This document shows positions 33,846-42,712 of a DNA stretch of 64,000 nt, one piece after another. A model generated the notes under the pieces. It worked only from the letters and a program-made list of their open reading frames with translations, made no database searches and was not told where the DNA came from. Location of the stretch: contig NZ_QUZH01000014.1 in NCBI RefSeq assembly GCF_009761675.1, forward strand, positions 62,001 through 126,000, read 5' to 3'. The DNA comes from Bhargavaea sp. CC-171006 (GTDB lineage Bacteria > Bacillota > Bacilli > Bacillales_A > Planococcaceae). The stretch's first letter is position 1. Every line of letters begins with the position of its first letter. A program made the translations under genes and the position numbers.

Positions 33846-35195
33846 ATGGTCACCGGCAATCTGCTAATTGTCATCTTCCTCTTGTCGCTTGCGGCCCTGT
33901 TTTTCATGATCCTCAAACTAAAAGTCGATCCGTTCATCTCTCTGATTGCTGTCGCATTCGCCACCGCGCTTGCACTCGGATTCCCGCTTGCGGACATACC
34001 GGGAGTTGTGGCCGGAGGATTCGGGAACACGTTGGTCGGCGTCGGCATCCTGATCGGCCTGGGTGTCATCTTCGGCCAGTTCCTCGGGGCATCCGGAGCA
34101 ATTGAAAAAATTGCCGGTGCCGTCCTGAAGCTGTTCGGGGTGAAGCGCTCGGCTGCAGGCCTGTCGCTGACGGGTGTCGCCGTCTCGATTCCGGTATTCT
34201 TTGATGCTGCGTTCGTCATTCTGAGCGGGCTCGTGCGGAGCCTGTCCCGCCGGACCGGCATCTCGATTGTCACCTTTGTCACGGCACTGGGCATCGGTCT
34301 GATCGTCTCGCACAGCATGATCGCTCCGACGCCAGGCCCGATGGTCGTCGCTGAAAACACAGGCTCCGACCTTGGCCTGTTCATCGTGTACGGCCTCATC
34401 TGTGCCATACCGGCAGCACTGGTCGGCGGTTATCTGTACGGAACATTCATCGGCAAGCGGATTCCCGGCATGGTCGTCAAAGAGGAAGACTTTGTACAGG
34501 AAGAAGCAGCTGCCTACAAAAAGGAAATCTCCACAGGGCTGTCGTTCTTCATGCTCGCCCTGCCGATTGTGCTGATTCTCCTGAATACAGTCACACAGAT
34601 CTGGCTTGAAGAAGGTTCCACGCTGTCGAACATCCTCGGCTTTATCGGGGACAAGAACGTCGCGCTGTTCATCAGTGTCATCGTTGCGATCATCGTCCTG
34701 AAACCGTACATCAATGTTCCTTACAAGAACCTTTATGATGAAGCCATTGAATCGGCCGGAATGATCATTCTCGTCACCGGTGCCGGCGGCGCATTTGGTG
34801 CAGTCATCAACCAGAGCGGCATCGGCGATCACCTGATTGCAACGATGCAGAGTTGGAGCATCCCGGTTCTCGTCCTGGCATTTATCTTTGCGCAGATCCT
34901 CCGGGCTTCACTCGGTTCGGCGACAGTCGCGCTCGTCACGACTTCATCGATCATGGGTCCGATGGCTGTGGAACTTGGCGCATCGCCGATCCTCCTCGGC
35001 CTCGCCATCTGTGCCGGTGCAATCGGTCTCTCCCTTCCGAACGATTCCGGTTTCTGGGTCGTCAACAAATTCGGCGGACTCACCATTCCGCAGACCATCC
35101 AGGCCTGGTCACTTGGCGGCTTCATTGCCGGACTCACCGCTCTTGCTATGGTCTATATCCTGAGCCTTTTCAGCGGCATCCTGCCGGGGCTCTGA
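33846..35195 (+). CDS. GntP family gluconate/sugar-acid permease
   Basis: A 449-residue transporter with about 12 spans and the GntP blocks GVGILIGLGVIFGQFLGASG, SHSMIAPTPGPMVVAE and LPNDSGFWVVNKFGGLT. It imports gluconate-like acids, most likely the substrate of the two enzymes encoded just upstream. AGAAGG precedes the ATG. It is the last gene of the operon; a terminator follows at once. Confidence 0.92.
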   Translation: MVTGNLLIVIFLLSLAALFFMILKLKVDPFISLIAVAFATALALGFPLADIPGVVAGGFGNTLVGVGILIGLGVIFGQFLGASGAIEKIAGAVLKLFGVKRSAAGLSLTGVAVSIPVFFDAAFVILSGLVRSLSRRTGISIVTFVTALGIGLIVSHSMIAPTPGPMVVAENTGSDLGLFIVYGLICAIPAALVGGYLYGTFIGKRIPGMVVKEEDFVQEEAAAYKKEISTGLSFFMLALPIVLILLNTVTQIWLEEGSTLSNILGFIGDKNVALFISVIVAIIVLKPYINVPYKNLYDEAIESAGMIILVTGAGGAFGAVINQSGIGDHLIATMQSWSIPVLVLAFIFAQILRASLGSATVALVTTSSIMGPMAVELGASPILLGLAICAGAIGLSLPNDSGFWVVNKFGGLTIPQTIQAWSLGGFIAGLTALAMVYILSLFSGILPGL

Positions 35196-35196
35196 T

Positions 35197-35229
35197 GAAA
35201 AGCGTCCGCAATTTTGCGGACGCTTTTAT
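35197..35229 (+). terminator. intrinsic terminator of the sugar-acid operon
   Basis: AAAGCGTCCGCA and TGCGGACGCTTTT pair around ATTT, followed by ATT. Confidence 0.88.
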
Positions 35230-35288
35230 TATGGTGTACATGCCAACCCTCCCCCGTTCATACACTCAAGCAGAAGGGAGGACTGGCC

Positions 35289-35810
35289 ATGAAGCGGAAA
35301 ATCCGCCTTCCGGAGCGTGGGCTTCTGTTGGGGCTGTATGTCATTCTGCTATTTATGATCGTCCAGGATTGGGTCCCGCTGGGGTCGCTGAATGACGTCG
35401 ATTCGGTGTTTCAGGTCCATTCATTCACGGATATTCTGACTTCGACGCTCATCAACGCCGGCCAGTTTGTACTGTTGATCTTTATTGTCCGGCTGTTCAT
35501 CGGCAGGCGTTACCCGATTTGGGCCAGACTCTGGCTCATCATCCACCAGGGGTTTATTTTTACTGGTGCGCTGATGGCATGGTGGATTCCTTACCTTTTT
35601 GGAGTCGGCGCGGAGGAAAAGGCCGAGCCTTACAGAATCATGTTTGGCAGCACCCACTCGTTCCTGCCCGAAATGAACGGCATCACGCCGAATACCCTGC
35701 ATACCGGTCTCCATGCCGTCTTGCTCATCTGTCTGCTGCTCACCATCTACATTACATTTACCGGACCAAAGAAACAGAAGAAAAGAAAGAAAAGCCGGCG
35801 AACACACTGA
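35289..35810 (+). CDS. four-span membrane protein of unknown function
   Basis: A 173-residue protein with four predicted spans (GLLLGLYVILLFMIV; VLLIFIVRLFIG; IIHQGFIFTGALMAWWIPYL; AVLLICLLLTIYI). An N-in arrangement is suggested by the basic MKRKIRLPER start, and the C-terminal tail is very basic (KKQKKRKKSRR). The ATG follows GGGAGG at good spacing. I do not recognise a family. Confidence 0.75.
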   Translation: MKRKIRLPERGLLLGLYVILLFMIVQDWVPLGSLNDVDSVFQVHSFTDILTSTLINAGQFVLLIFIVRLFIGRRYPIWARLWLIIHQGFIFTGALMAWWIPYLFGVGAEEKAEPYRIMFGSTHSFLPEMNGITPNTLHTGLHAVLLICLLLTIYITFTGPKKQKKRKKSRRTH

Positions 35811-35833
35811 TTGCGTGTACTCGCCGGCTATTT
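35793..35833 (+). terminator. intrinsic terminator overlapping the end of the four-span protein gene
   Basis: AGCCGGCGA-ACAC pairs with GTGT-A-CTCGCCGGCT and is followed by ATTTAT. It starts before the stop codon. Confidence 0.65.
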
Positions 35834-35898
35834 ATCATGTTGCGCGGTGAATCGCCACTTAATATTAAGGTTGATTGATGCTAATGTTAGGGCGTATG

Positions 35899-36213
35899 CT
35901 ACTCCACCAGCTTCAGGCCGACCGCTGCACCAAGAATGACGAGGATGCACAGCACTCGCCTCCAGTCTCTCGATTCCCCGTAAAAGAACATGCCTGCCAG
36001 AGCCCCTCCTGAAGCACCGATGCCGGTCCAGATCGCGTAGGCGGTGGACATCGGGATGAATTCCATGGCGTAGGCAAGCAGGATGAAGCTTGCGCCGAAC
36101 GCACCGAGAAGCAACAGGAGCGACTGGGCGTTGCGCTGCTGGTTCAGCCGGTTGATGGTCAAGACGCCGGCTGTCTCAAACAAACCCGCGGCGATCAGTG
36201 AGAGCCATGCCAT
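35899..36213 (-). CDS. SMR family exporter subunit, second of a pair (guanidinium/multidrug)
   Basis: A 104-residue four-helix SMR protein ([18 protein letters not shown]; the active-site glutamate is E13 in [16 protein letters not shown] is the family GG/tryptophan region). It overlaps the first SMR gene by 19 bases, and paired SMR genes usually make an obligate heterodimer. The guanidine-I riboswitch upstream indicates guanidinium as the substrate, although some ykkC-linked pairs are broader. Confidence 0.92.
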   Translation of the reverse strand: MAWLSLIAAGLFETAGVLTINRLNQQRNAQSLLLLLGAFGASFILLAYAMEFIPMSTAYAIWTGIGASGGALAGMFFYGESRDWRRVLCILVILGAAVGLKLVE

Positions 36214-36539
36214 TCTTTTTCCCCTCCCTCATCCGTTACGAATTTCAGGCCGATTACGCCTGCAAGCAGGACTGCGATCAGAATCAGCTTGGCGGGTTTA
36301 ACCGGCACGCCAAAAAATATGATTTCAGCGATGACGGTGCCTGCCGCTCCGAGCCCGACAAATACGGCGTAGGCCGTGCCGACCGGGAGTGTGCGTCCGG
36401 CAACGATGAGCAGATGGAAGCTCACGTAGATCGCCACCGCCGTACCGACCCATTCCACGCCGCTGTCTGCGTGCTTGAGTCCGATCACCCAGCCGACTTC
36501 AAAGACGGCCGCGACGACGATTTTCCACCAGTCTTTCAT
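36195..36539 (-). CDS. SMR family exporter subunit, first of a pair (guanidinium/multidrug)
   Basis: A 114-residue SMR subunit beginning [20 protein letters not shown], with the essential glutamate at E14 (FEVGW), the [13 protein letters not shown] block and a longer hydrophilic tail ([13 protein letters not shown]). It starts at 36539 after GGAGGA and is the first gene after the guanidine riboswitch. The longer frame from 36659 runs through the riboswitch and is not coding. Confidence 0.92.
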   Translation of the reverse strand: MKDWWKIVVAAVFEVGWVIGLKHADSGVEWVGTAVAIYVSFHLLIVAGRTLPVGTAYAVFVGLGAAGTVIAEIIFFGVPVKPAKLILIAVLLAGVIGLKFVTDEGGEKEWHGSH

Positions 36540-36597
36540 GCGGTTATCCTCCTCTTGCGATTTCCTCACCCTGTCCGGTTCAGCACCCTCTCCAAAC

Positions 36598-36735
36598 AAA
36601 AAAGCCCGGGAGTATGCTGATCCGACAGCATCTCCCAGGCTTTTGTCCTTCCGTGGCACGGCAACATCGCCGTGAGCCCCCTCTCGGACCAGGCCAGCGC
36701 ACTCGGCACCGCGGAACCCTAGGGGACATTTCGTA
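36598..36735 (-). promoter_or_regulatory. guanidine-I (ykkC) riboswitch with terminator
   Basis: On the minus strand the ykkC hallmarks occur in order: CTAGGGTTCCGCGG, GGTCCGAGAGG, CTCACGGC, GCCACGGAAGGAC and AAAAGCCTGGGAGA. The 3' part forms a terminator, AAAAGCCTGGGAG against CTCCCGGGCTTTTTT. Guanidinium should favour read-through into the SMR pair. Confidence 0.93.
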
Positions 36736-36837
36736 TGAGGTTGGTTTCATTATAGCAAATGGGCCGAGAGGGGCAACTCCCGGGCTTGGGACGCGAGAGT
36801 ACAGAAAGGGAGTCCAAACGTACAGCAACGCTCCGCC

Positions 36838-38172
36838 TCAGACGAGGATGGCTTCCCCGGCCCGTGCATACCGGTTTTCCCTGAATGGCAATCCGAGATG
36901 ATCGCGCAAAGTTGTTCCTTCATACACTTCCCTGAACAGGCCGCGTTCCCTCAGGAGCGGGACGACACCTTCCACAAAGCTTTCGAGGAGGCTCGGCAGA
37001 TTGGCGATCAGCATGAATCCGTCTGCCGCCCCCGTCCGGTACCACTCTTCGAGCCGGCCGGCCACATGTTCCGGTGTGCCGATAAACGGGGTTTTTGGAG
37101 CAGCTTCACGCATGGCCGCTTCCCTCAGGGTCAGTCCGTCGCGGCGGGCTCCTTTAATGATCCGCTCAATGTCGCTCCGGAATCCGTTTGCGCCAAGGCC
37201 GTCAAGATCCGGGAACGGCGCGTCCGGTTCATATTGGGTGAAGTCATGGTGGTCGAAGTGGCGGCCGAGATCTGCCAGCGCTTCCTCCAGTGAAACGGTG
37301 GCCGTGAGTTCCTCGCGGATGCGAAACGCTTCTTCCTCCGTATCCGCGACAACCGGGCTGATGCCCTGGATGACGAGCAATTCGTCCGGATTTCGTCCGG
37401 TACGGGCCGCCCGCTTTTTCATATCCATATAATATTCGCGGGCTGCGCCGATCTCCCCGTCGATCGCAAACACGACTTCCGCCGTATCCGTTGCAAACCT
37501 GCGCCCGTCCTCCGATTTCCCGGCCTGGAAGATGACGGGCTGGCCCTGCGGGGATCTGGCGATATTGAGGGCGCCCTTGACCGAAAAGAACTCGCCGTCA
37601 TGTTCCGCCTCATGCATCTTCTTGGGATCGAAGAAGACACCACTGTCCTTGTCCCGGATGAACGCATCGTCTTCCCACGAATCCCATAGTTTCCGTACGA
37701 CCTCAGTGAACTCGGCGGCCATCCGGTAACGGATGCCATGCTCGGGGTGCATGTCCCGGCGGTGGCCGAAATTCAGCGCAGTACCCCCAAGCCCGCTTGT
37801 GACGGCGTTCCATCCTGCACGCCCGCCGCTCAGCATGTCGAGCGAGGCCAGCTGCCGGGCCGCGGCATACGGTTCACTGTATGTGGAGGAAAGCGTGGCG
37901 ACGAGGCCGATGTTAGACGTAACCGCGGCAAGCGCGGACAAAATGGTAAGCGGCTCAAAACGGTTCAGGTAGTGGGGAGCCGACTGCGGTGTGATGTACA
38001 TTGCATCCGCCACAAAGACGAAATCTAATTTCCCTCGCTCCGAAATGAGCGCCTGCTTCTTATAGAAATCAAAGCTGGTACTCGCATCGGACGGAATCGC
38101 CGGGTGCCTCCAGTCCGTCCGGCGTTCCCCCGCTCCGTGAATCATCGTCCCCAGAACCATTCCTTTTCCCAT
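36838..38172 (-). CDS. flavin-dependent luciferase-like monooxygenase (NtaA/SnaA/DszA family)
   Basis: A 444-residue class C flavoprotein oxygenase. Family blocks are LSSTYSEPYAAARQLASLDMLS (shown in part), GRAGWNAVTS and FQAGKSEDGRRFA, with the insertion typical of nitrilotriacetate/desulfurisation-type enzymes. It would need a separate FMN reductase, which is not in the window. The start at 38172 has GGGAGG 8-9 bases upstream. The substrate is unknown; family members oxidise chelators, sulfonates and thiophene-type compounds. Confidence 0.9.
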   Translation of the reverse strand: MGKGMVLGTMIHGAGERRTDWRHPAIPSDASTSFDFYKKQALISERGKLDFVFVADAMYITPQSAPHYLNRFEPLTILSALAAVTSNIGLVATLSSTYSEPYAAARQLASLDMLSGGRAGWNAVTSGLGGTALNFGHRRDMHPEHGIRYRMAAEFTEVVRKLWDSWEDDAFIRDKDSGVFFDPKKMHEAEHDGEFFSVKGALNIARSPQGQPVIFQAGKSEDGRRFATDTAEVVFAIDGEIGAAREYYMDMKKRAARTGRNPDELLVIQGISPVVADTEEEAFRIREELTATVSLEEALADLGRHFDHHDFTQYEPDAPFPDLDGLGANGFRSDIERIIKGARRDGLTLREAAMREAAPKTPFIGTPEHVAGRLEEWYRTGAADGFMLIANLPSLLESFVEGVVPLLRERGLFREVYEGTTLRDHLGLPFRENRYARAGEAILV

Positions 38173-38279
38173 GATGCATGCCTCCCGGTTGATATTGGCT
38201 TCATCATACCGCCTTTCTTTACAGGTGTAAAGACACCTTTTCCTGGACAATTTCCGACTTTATTTCCCGGTAAATGTCG

Positions 38280-38310
38280 AAAACGCCCTTTCCGCGTCAG
38301 GAGAGGGCGC
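38280..38310 (-). terminator. intrinsic terminator of the BceAB-type operon
   Basis: CGCCCTTTCC (38284-38293) pairs with GGAGAGGGCG (38300-38309); the minus strand continues with TTTT. Confidence 0.75.
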
Positions 38311-38315
38311 TTTGT

Positions 38316-40262
38316 TTAAAGTGCGGCATGTACGGTTTTCCGGTAGTAGCCAATGGTGAGGACAGCAAAAATCAGGTATATCAAGGCGTACGCCATCATG
38401 GCAATCGTTACCGGCAGTGTGATGTCGGTAGACATAAAGATGAACGATACAGATTTGATGGCGAAAATCGAGTGGACGAGTCCTATGACGAGCGGGATAC
38501 CGAAGACAAATGCCTGTTTGCGGCGGATGCCCTTCATGATTTCTCCCGTCCTGAAACCGAGTTGCCGAAGCGTCGTATAGCTCCGCTTTTCCTGTTCGGC
38601 TTCGCTCATCTGCTTGAAGTACAGGATGCTTCCGGTGGAAACGAGGAAAGCGAGTCCGAGGAAGCCGGTGATAAAGATCATGATGCCGTTGTACGACAAT
38701 GATTCTTTATAGGTGGTGTAGAAATCGAGGGTCATATCTCCCCTGTATGGCCTGAAAATGGCAGAGGCTTCCGCGAGATCTTTCTGGTCGGCCAAATTAA
38801 AGGCGACCAACTGATGCGTCTCTGCCGGAGCAGCCGCCTTGATCCGGTCGTATGTCTCCCCGCTGACGGTCAGCTGGGAATGGACCCCCGCGTAACCGCT
38901 CGCTACTTCCCGTTTGCCGAGGGAGGTGACACGCAGCTTTTCATTTGTCTGGCCTGCAGCGATTGAAGCCTCGTATGGAAAGACCTCGTCGGTCAGCAGC
39001 CACGCAATCCCGGAGTCATGAATGACCGCTTCCCCCGCTTTCGGCTCCTCAATGTCGAGTCCTGCCGCTTTCAGTTGCCTGACGTCAAAAACATTCGCAG
39101 TGACCGTATTACCTTCCCAACCGAGAAGGTCCGGCAGATTATCCCCAGTATATGAAGCGTTCAGTTCCAGATAGGTGATTGGCTGCATGACATAGCCGAT
39201 GCCCGCCTCGTCGAGATCTGCGGCAAACTTCGCGGCCCTTTCCTCAGAAGTCCCTTCCTTGCCTTCCCCTATCTCATCAATCAAGAAGTCATGCGGAACC
39301 CATACGCGCGTTTCCTGCTCGGTCGAGTAATACATCGAGTAGGCAAACCCTGCCATGGCGAGAGTCATCGCGGACAACGTCGTGATGACGGTGAGCGACT
39401 TGGCGTTAGCCTTCATCCGGTGCATGAGCGGCGCAATCGAAAGAGCCCCGGCAAGCCCGATGTGGCCATTCTGGTTTTTCCGTACCAGCGTCATCAGCCA
39501 GCCGATCGTTACGCGAAAGACAAGATACGTGCCGGTAATGACGAAGGCGAGGACGAGCAGCATATTGAGTAAAAGAAATGCATTCAGCATGTATGTGGAG
39601 TTGGCAAACCAGTAGCCGAAGCCGATCATGGCGACGCCCAGGATTCCGAGAAGTGCCGACAGGACTGGCTTCGGCTGTTTCGGATGTTCATCCTTTTTAT
39701 CATCATTGAACAGATCGATCAGCTGCGAGCGGCGGACTTTCCAGAACATGCGGAATGACGTGATGACGATCAGGACAGCGAATACGACCGCCGTCTGAAG
39801 AAAAGCCGCTCCGCTGAACGACAGGTTGACGAAGCCCTCATATCCGACAAGCTTCATAAGCAGAAGAAGGAATAGCCGCGAGACAAGCAGTCCTGCCCCG
39901 AGCCCGACAATAAACGCGCCGGCTCCGAGAAGAATATTCTCGATGATCAGAAGACGCGACACCGCACCTTTTGTCAGGCCGACCAGCTGATAAAGCCCGA
40001 TCTCCCGGCTCCGACGCTTCAGGAACAGGTCATTCGCATAAGTCACGAAGATGAGGAGGATCCCGAACAGCAGGACGGTCGCGGCCTGAAAGCCAGACGC
40101 CATCTTGGCAGACAGGTCGGTCTGTTCCACCACGGAAGAATCATGCTGGAGCGTGGAGAAAATGAAAAACAGCGTGACGCCGAAAATCAGCGCAAAAAAG
40201 TACAGATAATAATGCTTCAGGTTCTTCCGCATGCTGCGCAGAACGAGGTCAACGAGCGTCAA
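38316..40262 (-). CDS. BceB-type ABC transporter permease (antimicrobial peptide detoxification/sensing)
   Basis: A 648-residue FtsX-like permease with about ten spans and the large extracellular domain (about residues 300-510) characteristic of BceB. It opens [23 protein letters not shown] at 40262, 8 bases after GGAGG, is preferred; the GTG at 40271 overlaps that site. Such permeases remove bacitracin-like or lantibiotic peptides from lipid targets and signal to a BceS-type kinase. A matching kinase and regulator are encoded 15 kb away (55671-57605) rather than adjacent. Confidence 0.9.
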   Translation of the reverse strand: MTLVDLVLRSMRKNLKHYYLYFFALIFGVTLFFIFSTLQHDSSVVEQTDLSAKMASGFQAATVLLFGILLIFVTYANDLFLKRRSREIGLYQLVGLTKGAVSRLLIIENILLGAGAFIVGLGAGLLVSRLFLLLLMKLVGYEGFVNLSFSGAAFLQTAVVFAVLIVITSFRMFWKVRRSQLIDLFNDDKKDEHPKQPKPVLSALLGILGVAMIGFGYWFANSTYMLNAFLLLNMLLVLAFVITGTYLVFRVTIGWLMTLVRKNQNGHIGLAGALSIAPLMHRMKANAKSLTVITTLSAMTLAMAGFAYSMYYSTEQETRVWVPHDFLIDEIGEGKEGTSEERAAKFAADLDEAGIGYVMQPITYLELNASYTGDNLPDLLGWEGNTVTANVFDVRQLKAAGLDIEEPKAGEAVIHDSGIAWLLTDEVFPYEASIAAGQTNEKLRVTSLGKREVASGYAGVHSQLTVSGETYDRIKAAAPAETHQLVAFNLADQKDLAEASAIFRPYRGDMTLDFYTTYKESLSYNGIMIFITGFLGLAFLVSTGSILYFKQMSEAEQEKRSYTTLRQLGFRTGEIMKGIRRKQAFVFGIPLVIGLVHSIFAIKSVSFIFMSTDITLPVTIAMMAYALIYLIFAVLTIGYYRKTVHAAL

Positions 40263-41040
40263 CGCGGTCACCTCCGAGCACAGCCTGCATGTTCAGGATG
40301 TCCTGGAAAAATGCCTGGCGCGTCTTATCGCCCCGGTACAGCTCGGAGTACATCGACCCGTCTTTCAGGAAAATGACGCGGCTGCAGTAGCTGGACGCAA
40401 CGGCATCGTGCGTGACCATCATGATCGTTACGCCGCGGGATTTGTTCACGTCTTCCAGCGTGCCGAGAAGCGCGGATGCCGACTTGGAGTCGAGCGCCCC
40501 CGTCGGCTCGTCTGCGAAGACCATCGACGGATGGTTGACGAGCGCCCTCGCGGCGGACGTGCGCTGCTTCTGTCCGCCTGAGATCTCGTGTGGGTATTTG
40601 TGGCCGTGCTCCTTGATTCCAAGAATGCCGGCGAAGTCGTTGAACTGCTCCTCTGCCGCTTTTTTCGACAGCCCGCCGAGGGACGCCGGAAGCAGAATGT
40701 TTTCTTTGACCGTGAGCGTATCCAGCAGGTTGTAGTCCTGGAAGATGAAGCCGAGCTTGTCGCGACGGAACTTCGACAGCTGCGCATCCTTCATCTTCGA
40801 AGTCTCATTGCCATCAATCGTGATCGTACCGGACGTCGGCCGGTCAATCGTCGCGAGCACATTCAGAAGCGTCGTCTTCCCCGCTCCGGAAGGCCCCATG
40901 ATCCCGACAAACTCCCCTTCACGGACTTGCAGGTTGATCCCCTTCAGCACCTCGGTTGAATTCAGTTTCGAGCCGAACGATTTGCGGACCTGATTCGCCT
41001 GCAGCACGATGCGGCCTTGTGTTTGGTTGGTGTTGGTCAC
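40249..41040 (-). CDS. BceA-type ABC transporter ATP-binding protein
   Basis: A 263-residue ATPase with Walker A GPSGAGKT, signature ISGGQKQR, Walker [13 protein letters not shown] and the [20 protein letters not shown] segment typical of BceA/MacB-like proteins. It starts with GTG at 41040 after GGGAGGAATC and overlaps the permease gene. The two form one transporter. Confidence 0.92.
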   Translation of the reverse strand: MTNTNQTQGRIVLQANQVRKSFGSKLNSTEVLKGINLQVREGEFVGIMGPSGAGKTTLLNVLATIDRPTSGTITIDGNETSKMKDAQLSKFRRDKLGFIFQDYNLLDTLTVKENILLPASLGGLSKKAAEEQFNDFAGILGIKEHGHKYPHEISGGQKQRTSAARALVNHPSMVFADEPTGALDSKSASALLGTLEDVNKSRGVTIMMVTHDAVASSYCSRVIFLKDGSMYSELYRGDKTRQAFFQDILNMQAVLGGDRVDAR

Positions 41041-41262
41041 CTTGATGATTCCTCCCGGCGGCGGGATTCACGGTCCCGCCCGATTTGTTGAGTTAATCAT
41101 AACGCGCGGGGATGACTGCGGTCGTTCGATATTGGTTACAATCAGGGGGGCGCAAGTGACGATTTTGTAAGGTTGGGGGCAACTTACTTCACATTCGCCG
41201 CCGCAACTCTTCCACCGTGCTATAATTGAATAATTCATTCAACTCGGAGGGGGACAAGAGCG

Positions 41263-41883
41263 ATGGCCAGTCGGGTCACCATTTATCTGGCGGGACTTTT
41301 CATAGCAGCGCTTGGCATCGCGCTCGTGATTTTGTCCGCCGTCGGAGCCGGGCCGTGGGACGCGGTGGCAGTCGGGCTGAACCTTCACTTCGGGCTGACG
41401 GTCGGCCTCTGGTCGATCCTTTCCCAGCTCCTCTTCACCTTCCTCACTTTCCTGCTCGAGAAAACAAGGTTCCGGCTTGAGTCGATGTTGCCGATCATCA
41501 TCCGCGGCACATTCCTCGACTTCTGGCTGTACGGGGCCCTGCACGGAGCGGATCTCGCTTCGTCACCCGCCCTTCAGTGGACAAGCTTTGCCCTAGGCCT
41601 TCTTCTGATCGGCGCGGGACTCGGCGTCTACATGGAAGCCGGATTTCCGAAAACACCGATCGATGGCCTGATGATCGCCTTCAGCGGCCGAACGGGCTGG
41701 AGCTTCAGCTCAGCCCGGATGCTGATTGAGGGGACAGGAGCGGCCACCGCCTTTTTCCTGGGCGGGCCGGTTGCGCTCGGTACGTTGCTGACCGCCCTCT
41801 TCCTCGGCAAAATCATCCAGATCTTCAATACGAAAATGAAAACCTTACTGGAAACACAGAGCCTGCACGAGCAACGCTTATAA
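41263..41883 (+). CDS. YczE/YitT-like integral membrane protein
   Basis: A 206-residue protein with about five spans and the YczE-type blocks LSAVGAGPWDAVAVGLN and GFPKTPIDGLMIAFSGRTG. The function of the family is poorly defined; B. subtilis YczE affects lipopeptide production. The ATG follows GGAGGGGG by about 10 bases. It may share a transcript with the VOC gene 15 bases downstream. Confidence 0.82.
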   Translation: MASRVTIYLAGLFIAALGIALVILSAVGAGPWDAVAVGLNLHFGLTVGLWSILSQLLFTFLTFLLEKTRFRLESMLPIIIRGTFLDFWLYGALHGADLASSPALQWTSFALGLLLIGAGLGVYMEAGFPKTPIDGLMIAFSGRTGWSFSSARMLIEGTGAATAFFLGGPVALGTLLTALFLGKIIQIFNTKMKTLLETQSLHEQRL

Positions 41884-41898
41884 AAGGAGAGATCTGAC

Positions 41899-42297
41899 AT
41901 GGCCAAAATCACCCCGTTCCTGATGTTCCAGGACGCCAACGCAGAAGAAGCGATGAACTTCTACACATCGCTCTTCAAGAACTCCGAGATCACCAATATC
42001 GTCCGCTATGGTCCGGATGTGCCGGGCGGCGAAGAAGGCACCGTCATGCTCGCCACATTCACATTGAACGGCCGTGAATTCAAGTGCATCGACAGCAGCA
42101 TCCGCCACCAGTTCGACTTCACCCCGTCGTTCTCGATCTACGTGGATGTCGACACCGAAGAAGAAATCGATCATGTTTACAGCAAGCTCGCGGAAGGCGG
42201 CATGGAACTCATGGCACTCGGAAACCACGGCTTCAGCCGGAAATTCGGCTGGGTCAATGACAAGTACGGGGTTTCGTGGCAGATCAACTTGCCGTGA
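41899..42297 (+). CDS. VOC superfamily protein (PhnB-like)
   Basis: A 132-residue protein: ITPFLMFQDANAEEAMNFYT at the start, the FTLNGREFKCIDSS strand and the closing FGWVNDKYGVSWQINLP. This is the PhnB-type vicinal oxygen chelate fold and likely a dimer; no ligand can be named. AAAAGGAGAG precedes the ATG. Repeat array D begins 4 bases after the stop codon. Confidence 0.85.
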   Translation: MAKITPFLMFQDANAEEAMNFYTSLFKNSEITNIVRYGPDVPGGEEGTVMLATFTLNGREFKCIDSSIRHQFDFTPSFSIYVDVDTEEEIDHVYSKLAEGGMELMALGNHGFSRKFGWVNDKYGVSWQINLP

Positions 42298-42300
42298 TTG

Positions 42301-42418
42301 ATTCGTCACTTTCAAGGGTCGTTTCGTCACTTTCAGGAACCGTTTCATCACTTTCGGGCTCCCTTTCATCACTTTCGGGCTCCCTTTCATCACTTTCGCG
42401 GCCGGATTCGTCACTTTC
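42301..42418 (+). repeat. repeat array D: 21-bp-period TTTCGTCACTTTC array, 6 forward cores
   Basis: Cores (T/A)TTC(G/A)TCACTTTC start at 42301, 42322, 42343, 42364, 42385 and 42406, all exactly 21 bp apart. The third and fourth units share the same 8-bp spacer (GGGCTCCC); the others differ. The array lies between the stop of the VOC gene and a terminator shared with the convergent TusA gene. Confidence 0.92.
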
Positions 42419-42453
42419 GCATCAAAACAGGCCGCCTGAAAATAACTCGATAC

Positions 42454-42484
42454 AAAAAAGGGACGCTATCGCGCGTCCCTTTTG
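42454..42484. terminator. bidirectional intrinsic terminator
   Basis: AAAAGGGACGC pairs with GCGTCCCTTTT around TATCGC, with A-rich and T-rich flanks suited to both convergent transcripts. Confidence 0.8.
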
Positions 42485-42712
42485 TCATGCTTCAATATAA
42501 AACAGGTATTCCTGGCCGGCTTTCTCGGGGTCTTTCGCCAGTTTGTAGCCTGCACTCACGGCTTCTTCGGGAACATTCCGGAAGGAGCCCGGGCAGTCGG
42601 TGACGACATGGAGGATTTGACCTTTCTGCATGTCCTTTAACGCATCAAGGGTGTAGATGACCGGATACGGGCAGGATTCGCCGCGGAGGTCGAGTGTGAA
42701 GTCAGCTTGCAA
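42485..42712 (-). CDS. tsuB: TusA/YeeD-like sulfurtransferase (thiosulfate uptake partner)
   Basis: A 75-residue protein with the TusA CPxP motif in LRGESCPYPVIYTL (cysteine about residue 14). It starts TTG at 42712 after GGGGAG and overlaps the YeeE-type transporter gene by 11 bases. In thiosulfate uptake systems the YeeD/TsuB protein accepts sulfur from the transporter TsuA, and this pair has the same layout. Confidence 0.88.
   Translation of the reverse strand: MQADFTLDLRGESCPYPVIYTLDALKDMQKGQILHVVTDCPGSFRNVPEEAVSAGYKLAKDPEKAGQEYLFYIEA

Noticed and set aside
42276-42500. Open frame with SSLSG repeats across array D
   Set aside because: Created by the six repeat units; no ribosome binding site or family.
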